Positions 14,070-16,524 of a DNA stretch of 16,524 nt are shown here, one piece after another. The DNA comes from a bacterium UBP12_UBA5184 (lineage in GTDB: Bacteria; Vulcanimicrobiota; Vulcanimicrobiia; Vulcanimicrobiales; Vulcanimicrobiaceae), in assembly GCA_002413145.1 (NCBI GenBank), contig DHWK01000127.1:6319-22842 (forward strand), written 5' to 3'. Numbering within the stretch: position 1 is the stretch's first letter; each line of letters starts with the position of its first letter. The notes below the pieces were generated by a model. It searched no databases. It worked only from the letters and a program-made list of their open reading frames with translations, and was not told the origin of the DNA. The translations under genes were made by a program, and so were the position numbers.

Positions 14070-15101
14070 ATGATTCAAAAACCCTTGCTCTTTGCCGGCA
14101 ATTCGAACCCCGGGCTCGCGAAAGAGATCGCCGGCCGGATGGAGTCGCGCGTCGGGAGCGCGCTGGTCGACAAGTTTCGCAACGAAGAGTGCCGCGTCGA
14201 GATTCGCGAGAACGTGCGCGGCGCCGAAGTCTTCGTGGTCCAGTCGATCTGTAAGGCTCCCAACGGGCAAACCGTCAACGATTCGTTGATGGAGTTGCTG
14301 CTGATGATCGATGCGCTCAGCCGCGCTTCAGCCTACCGCATCTCTGCGGTCGTGCCGTACTACGGGTACGCGAAGCAAGACAAGAAGACCAAAGGCCGCG
14401 AGCCGATTTCGGCCAAGCTGGTCGCCAACCTGATGGCGACGGCGGGCGTCAAGCGTCTGGTGACGCTGGATTTGCACGCGGCGCAGATCCAGGGCTTCTT
14501 CGACATCCCGGTCGACAATCTCGAAGCGACCCCGACGCTCTGCTCCTACCTCAAGCAGCAAGGCCTCGAGGGGAACAAGATCGTCGTCGTCTCCCCCGAC
14601 GCCGGGGGCGTGGCGCGCGCCGAACGCTTTGCGAAGCGGTTGCGCTCGACGCTTGCGATCGTCTTCAAACGGCGCCCGGAGCCCGACGTCTCGGAAGTCA
14701 CCGAGATCGTCGGCGAGGTGGACGGCAAGATCGCCGTCGTCGTCGACGACATGATCTCGACGGGCGGGACGCTCGCCAAGGCCGCCGAAGCGCTCATGCG
14801 CCGAGGCGCCACGAAGGTCGTCACCTGCGCGACGCACGGCATCTTCGCCGGCGACGCCGTCCGCGTCCTCAACGATTCGCCGATCGAGAAGATCATCGTT
14901 ACGAACACCTTGCCGAACTCCGAGTCGGAATTGGGCGAGAAGTTCAAGGTGCTTTCGATCGCACAGATCTTAGCCGACGCGATCAAGCGCATCACCGCAA
15001 ATCGCTCGGTCTCAGAACTATTCGCCAAAGAAGACAGCGACGAACCTTCCCGCTCCGTAGGCCCCTTGCTCGAACTCCCCGACGTCCTCACCGTCAGTTA
15101 G
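14070..15101 (+). CDS. prs: Ribose-phosphate pyrophosphokinase (PRPP synthetase)
   Basis: Prs transfers pyrophosphate from ATP to ribose 5-phosphate, making PRPP for nucleotide, histidine, tryptophan and NAD synthesis. The protein is 343 residues from ATG 14070, placed by AGGAG (14058-14062); the open frame extends upstream only through the repeat element. Motifs are YYGYAKQDKKTKGREPISAK (97-116; flexible loop and ATP-binding region), TLDLHAAQIQGFF (132-144), VVSPDAGGVARA (173-184) and the PRPP loop VVDDMISTGGT (224-234). The last 25 or so residues (EDSDEPSRSVGPL...) extend beyond the usual family end and look disordered. It heads a run with rplY/ctc and pth, a gene order common in many bacteria. 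Confidence 0.97.
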   Translation: MIQKPLLFAGNSNPGLAKEIAGRMESRVGSALVDKFRNEECRVEIRENVRGAEVFVVQSICKAPNGQTVNDSLMELLLMIDALSRASAYRISAVVPYYGYAKQDKKTKGREPISAKLVANLMATAGVKRLVTLDLHAAQIQGFFDIPVDNLEATPTLCSYLKQQGLEGNKIVVVSPDAGGVARAERFAKRLRSTLAIVFKRRPEPDVSEVTEIVGEVDGKIAVVVDDMISTGGTLAKAAEALMRRGATKVVTCATHGIFAGDAVRVLNDSPIEKIIVTNTLPNSESELGEKFKVLSIAQILADAIKRITANRSVSELFAKEDSDEPSRSVGPLLELPDVLTVS

Positions 15102-15120
15102 AAAGTTTCGATAATCCATC

Positions 15121-15789
15121 ATGGCCATCAACGCCGGCACCGCTTCTCGTCTCGCGGTAGAATCGCGCTCGAAGAGCGGGACGACCTCAGCCAACGCGCT
15201 TCGCAAAGCCGGGAAAATCCCGGCCGTCCTATTCGGCCACGGCAGCGATCCCATGGCGGTTTCGCTCGACGCGAAGGCCTTCGACGCCCTCTTGCACGCC
15301 GGCGGCAAAAACCGGTTGCTGCACCTGACGATCGATGGGGGCAAGAAAGATACCGCGCTGGTGCGCGACGTGCAGCGCGATCCGATCACGCGCCGGGTTC
15401 TACACGCCGATTTGCAGCGTGTCAGCGAGAGCGAGACGGTGAGCGCGGCGCTGCCGATCGTGACCGTCGGCGTCGCCGACGGCGTTCGCAACATGGGTTG
15501 CGTGATGGACGTCATCCTGCACACGCTCGACGTCGAGGGCCCGGCCAACGCGATCCCGCCGCATATCGAAGTCGACGTCACCGAACTCGCGATGCACGCT
15601 CACCTGACCGCGGGCGACGTCAAGCTGCCGCCGAACTTCAAGTTGCGCGTCGACCCCTCGACGATCTTGATCTCGATCGAACCTTCACGCACCGAGCAAC
15701 AGATGGCCGAGGCCGCCGTCGCGACGGTGGAACCGGTGGAAGTGCCGACCGTGGCGGAGACGACGCCGACCGAAGAGGAGCCTGAATAG
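15121..15789 (+). CDS. rplY: Ribosomal protein bL25 / general stress protein Ctc
   Basis: The 222-residue protein has the two-domain CTC form. An N-terminal L25 domain (about 5-98) contains ALRKAGKIPAVLFGHG (26-41) and VRDVQRDPITRRVLHADLQR (81-100), which bind 5S rRNA. A C-terminal TL5/CTC domain follows (about 105-193; MGCVMDVILHTLDVEGPAN, then LTAGDVKLP). The tail from about 195 is acidic and Pro/Glu/Thr-rich (ending TPTEEEPE), common in this family. The start is ATG 15121, 19 nt after prs. Its GAAGAGGAG codons near the end provide the ribosome-binding site for pth, and its stop TAG overlaps the proposed pth start by 2 nt. Confidence 0.95.
   Translation: MAINAGTASRLAVESRSKSGTTSANALRKAGKIPAVLFGHGSDPMAVSLDAKAFDALLHAGGKNRLLHLTIDGGKKDTALVRDVQRDPITRRVLHADLQRVSESETVSAALPIVTVGVADGVRNMGCVMDVILHTLDVEGPANAIPPHIEVDVTELAMHAHLTAGDVKLPPNFKLRVDPSTILISIEPSRTEQQMAEAAVATVEPVEVPTVAETTPTEEEPE
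15775..15788 (+). promoter_or_regulatory. Ribosome-binding site selecting a non-canonical (ATA) pth start
   Basis: GAGGAG (15775-15780) lies 5 nt before ATA (15786-15788), ideal Shine-Dalgarno spacing. In the pth frame a TGA at 15783 closes everything upstream, and the next codons (GGC ACC AGC ACT CGC ATC GTC) include no ATG, GTG or TTG. The site therefore decides the start, giving an ATAG start/stop overlap analogous to ATGA. Confidence 0.5.
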
Positions 15790-16397
15790 GCACCAGCACT
15801 CGCATCGTCGCCGGCCTCGGCAATCCCGGTCGCAACTACGAACGGACGCGCCACAATCTCGGTTTCCGCGTCGTAGATCGCGTCGCTCGGCACTTCGGCC
15901 TGACCAAGTGGAGAAACAAAGATCGCGCCGAGCAGGGGCACCTCGCCGCGCAGTCGCTCGTCTTGGTGAAACCCCAATCCTACATGAACGAAAGCGGCGC
16001 TCCGGTCGCGCGCATCGCCGCTTGGTGGAAGACGCCGCCGAGCGACGTGCTCGCCATCGTCGACGACCTCGACCTGCCCTTCGGACGCCTGCGCATGCGC
16101 GCCTCGGGCGGTTCGGGCGGCCACAATGGGTTGCGCTCGATCATCGAATACCTGGGCGAGGATTTCCCGCGTTTGCGCATCGGAATCGGACGCGGCGACG
16201 GGGACGACGCGATCGATCGCGTCCTCGCGACGTTCACTACGGAAGAGGAACGCCGGCTCGAACCGATCCTCGACGTCGCGACCGAAGGCGTGCTGCGCTG
16301 GTTTGACCGCGGGACGACCGAGGCGATGAATTACGTCAATGGCTGGCAGCCCGAGGAGGAGAGTTCGGCGGATCCGGACCAAGTGGATCGAGCATGA
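15786..16397 (+). CDS. pth: Peptidyl-tRNA hydrolase
   Basis: Pth releases peptides from peptidyl-tRNAs that drop off ribosomes; it is essential in most bacteria. From the proposed ATA start the protein has 203 residues, a normal length. It begins (M)GTSTRIVAGLGNPG, with the family's opening strand and Asn13. Catalytic His23 is in RTRHNLGF, Asn71 in KPQSYMNESG, the acidic motif is DDLDLPFGRLRM and the second Asn is in SGGSGGHNGLRSI, so all active-site elements are present. Starting instead at the next standard initiator, TTG 15963 (residue 60), would delete the catalytic His, so it cannot be the functional start. An ATC at 15804 is the other option but is too far from the Shine-Dalgarno. A single-base error (ATG to ATA) would also remove the L25 stop, so both must be considered. 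The stop overlaps the next start as ATGA. Confidence 0.93.
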   Translation: MGTSTRIVAGLGNPGRNYERTRHNLGFRVVDRVARHFGLTKWRNKDRAEQGHLAAQSLVLVKPQSYMNESGAPVARIAAWWKTPPSDVLAIVDDLDLPFGRLRMRASGGSGGHNGLRSIIEYLGEDFPRLRIGIGRGDGDDAIDRVLATFTTEEERRLEPILDVATEGVLRWFDRGTTEAMNYVNGWQPEEESSADPDQVDRA

Positions 16398-16524
16398 TGC
16401 GCCGCATCGCGCTCGTCGCACTGGCAGCGTCGTTCTGCGCGGCGCCGGCGGCCGGCGGACGGAACAAGGCCGACGGGACGTACGACGCGAGCGCGACCAC
16501 GAAAAACAGGATCGCAAGAACTCC
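16394..16524 (+). CDS. Exported protein, N-terminal fragment
   Basis: ATG 16394 overlaps the pth stop (ATGA), with a second ATG directly after it. The 43 visible codons begin MMRRIALVALAASFCAAPAA, a signal peptide with a basic start, a hydrophobic core and likely cleavage near AAG. The mature start (GGRNKADGTYDASATTKN) is polar and carries no recognisable motif. The Cys in the signal region is not followed by the small residue pattern of a convincing lipobox, so lipoprotein status is doubtful. The gene continues beyond the window and is probably cotranscribed with prs-rplY-pth. Function unknown. Confidence 0.65.
   Translation, partial: MMRRIALVALAASFCAAPAAGGRNKADGTYDASATTKNRIART

Overview
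This is a 16.5 kb GC-rich bacterial chromosome segment, mostly housekeeping and tightly packed. It carries a squalene-hopene cyclase, UvrA, UvrB, PRPP synthetase, ribosomal protein L25/Ctc and peptidyl-tRNA hydrolase. Several exported proteins, including a probable outer-membrane barrel, point to a diderm. High GC, GTG/TTG starts and hopanoid synthesis would fit an uncultivated soil-type lineage such as Eremiobacterota (WPS-2) or a relative, but that is inference; no marker here settles the taxonomy.

Layout, left: the tail of a thiolase (1-150, +) meets an exported cupredoxin (154-774, -) whose start is unclear. Three small membrane-protein genes follow (825-2101, +): a YtxH/ElaB-like protein, a DUF1469/YqjE-like protein and a DUF3618 protein, the usual envelope-stress trio. 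Next comes a zinc-independent MDR oxidoreductase (2144-3178), then a lower-GC patch (3175-3439) holding a small basic protein and what looks like the N-terminal stub of a nucleotidyltransferase, probably a decayed toxin-antitoxin pair. The squalene-hopene cyclase (3445-5379) begins immediately after.

Middle (5.4-13.7 kb): one long minus-strand directon, transcribed right to left: uvrB, a metallo-beta-lactamase-like/cupin fusion, an exported barrel-like protein, a HAD hydrolase, uvrA and a secreted heptad-repeat protein. Spacings between uvrB and uvrA are 6-28 nt or less, so the two UvrABC damage-recognition genes probably share a transcript with three unrelated genes.

Right (13.7-16.5 kb): a 337-nt divergent intergenic region between uvrB and prs is largely filled by a structured inverted-repeat element with 17-bp perfect arms. 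Then come prs, rplY/ctc, pth and the start of an exported protein, all +. The pth gene has no ATG, GTG or TTG start upstream of its conserved N-terminus. The best candidate is an ATA that overlaps the L25 stop codon and sits behind a strong Shine-Dalgarno.

I see no CRISPR array, tRNA, rRNA, intact insertion sequence or phage genes. The least ordinary items are the pth start, the uvrB-prs repeat element, the toxin-antitoxin remnant and the disulfide-bracketed heptad protein. None of them amounts to a demonstrated new system.
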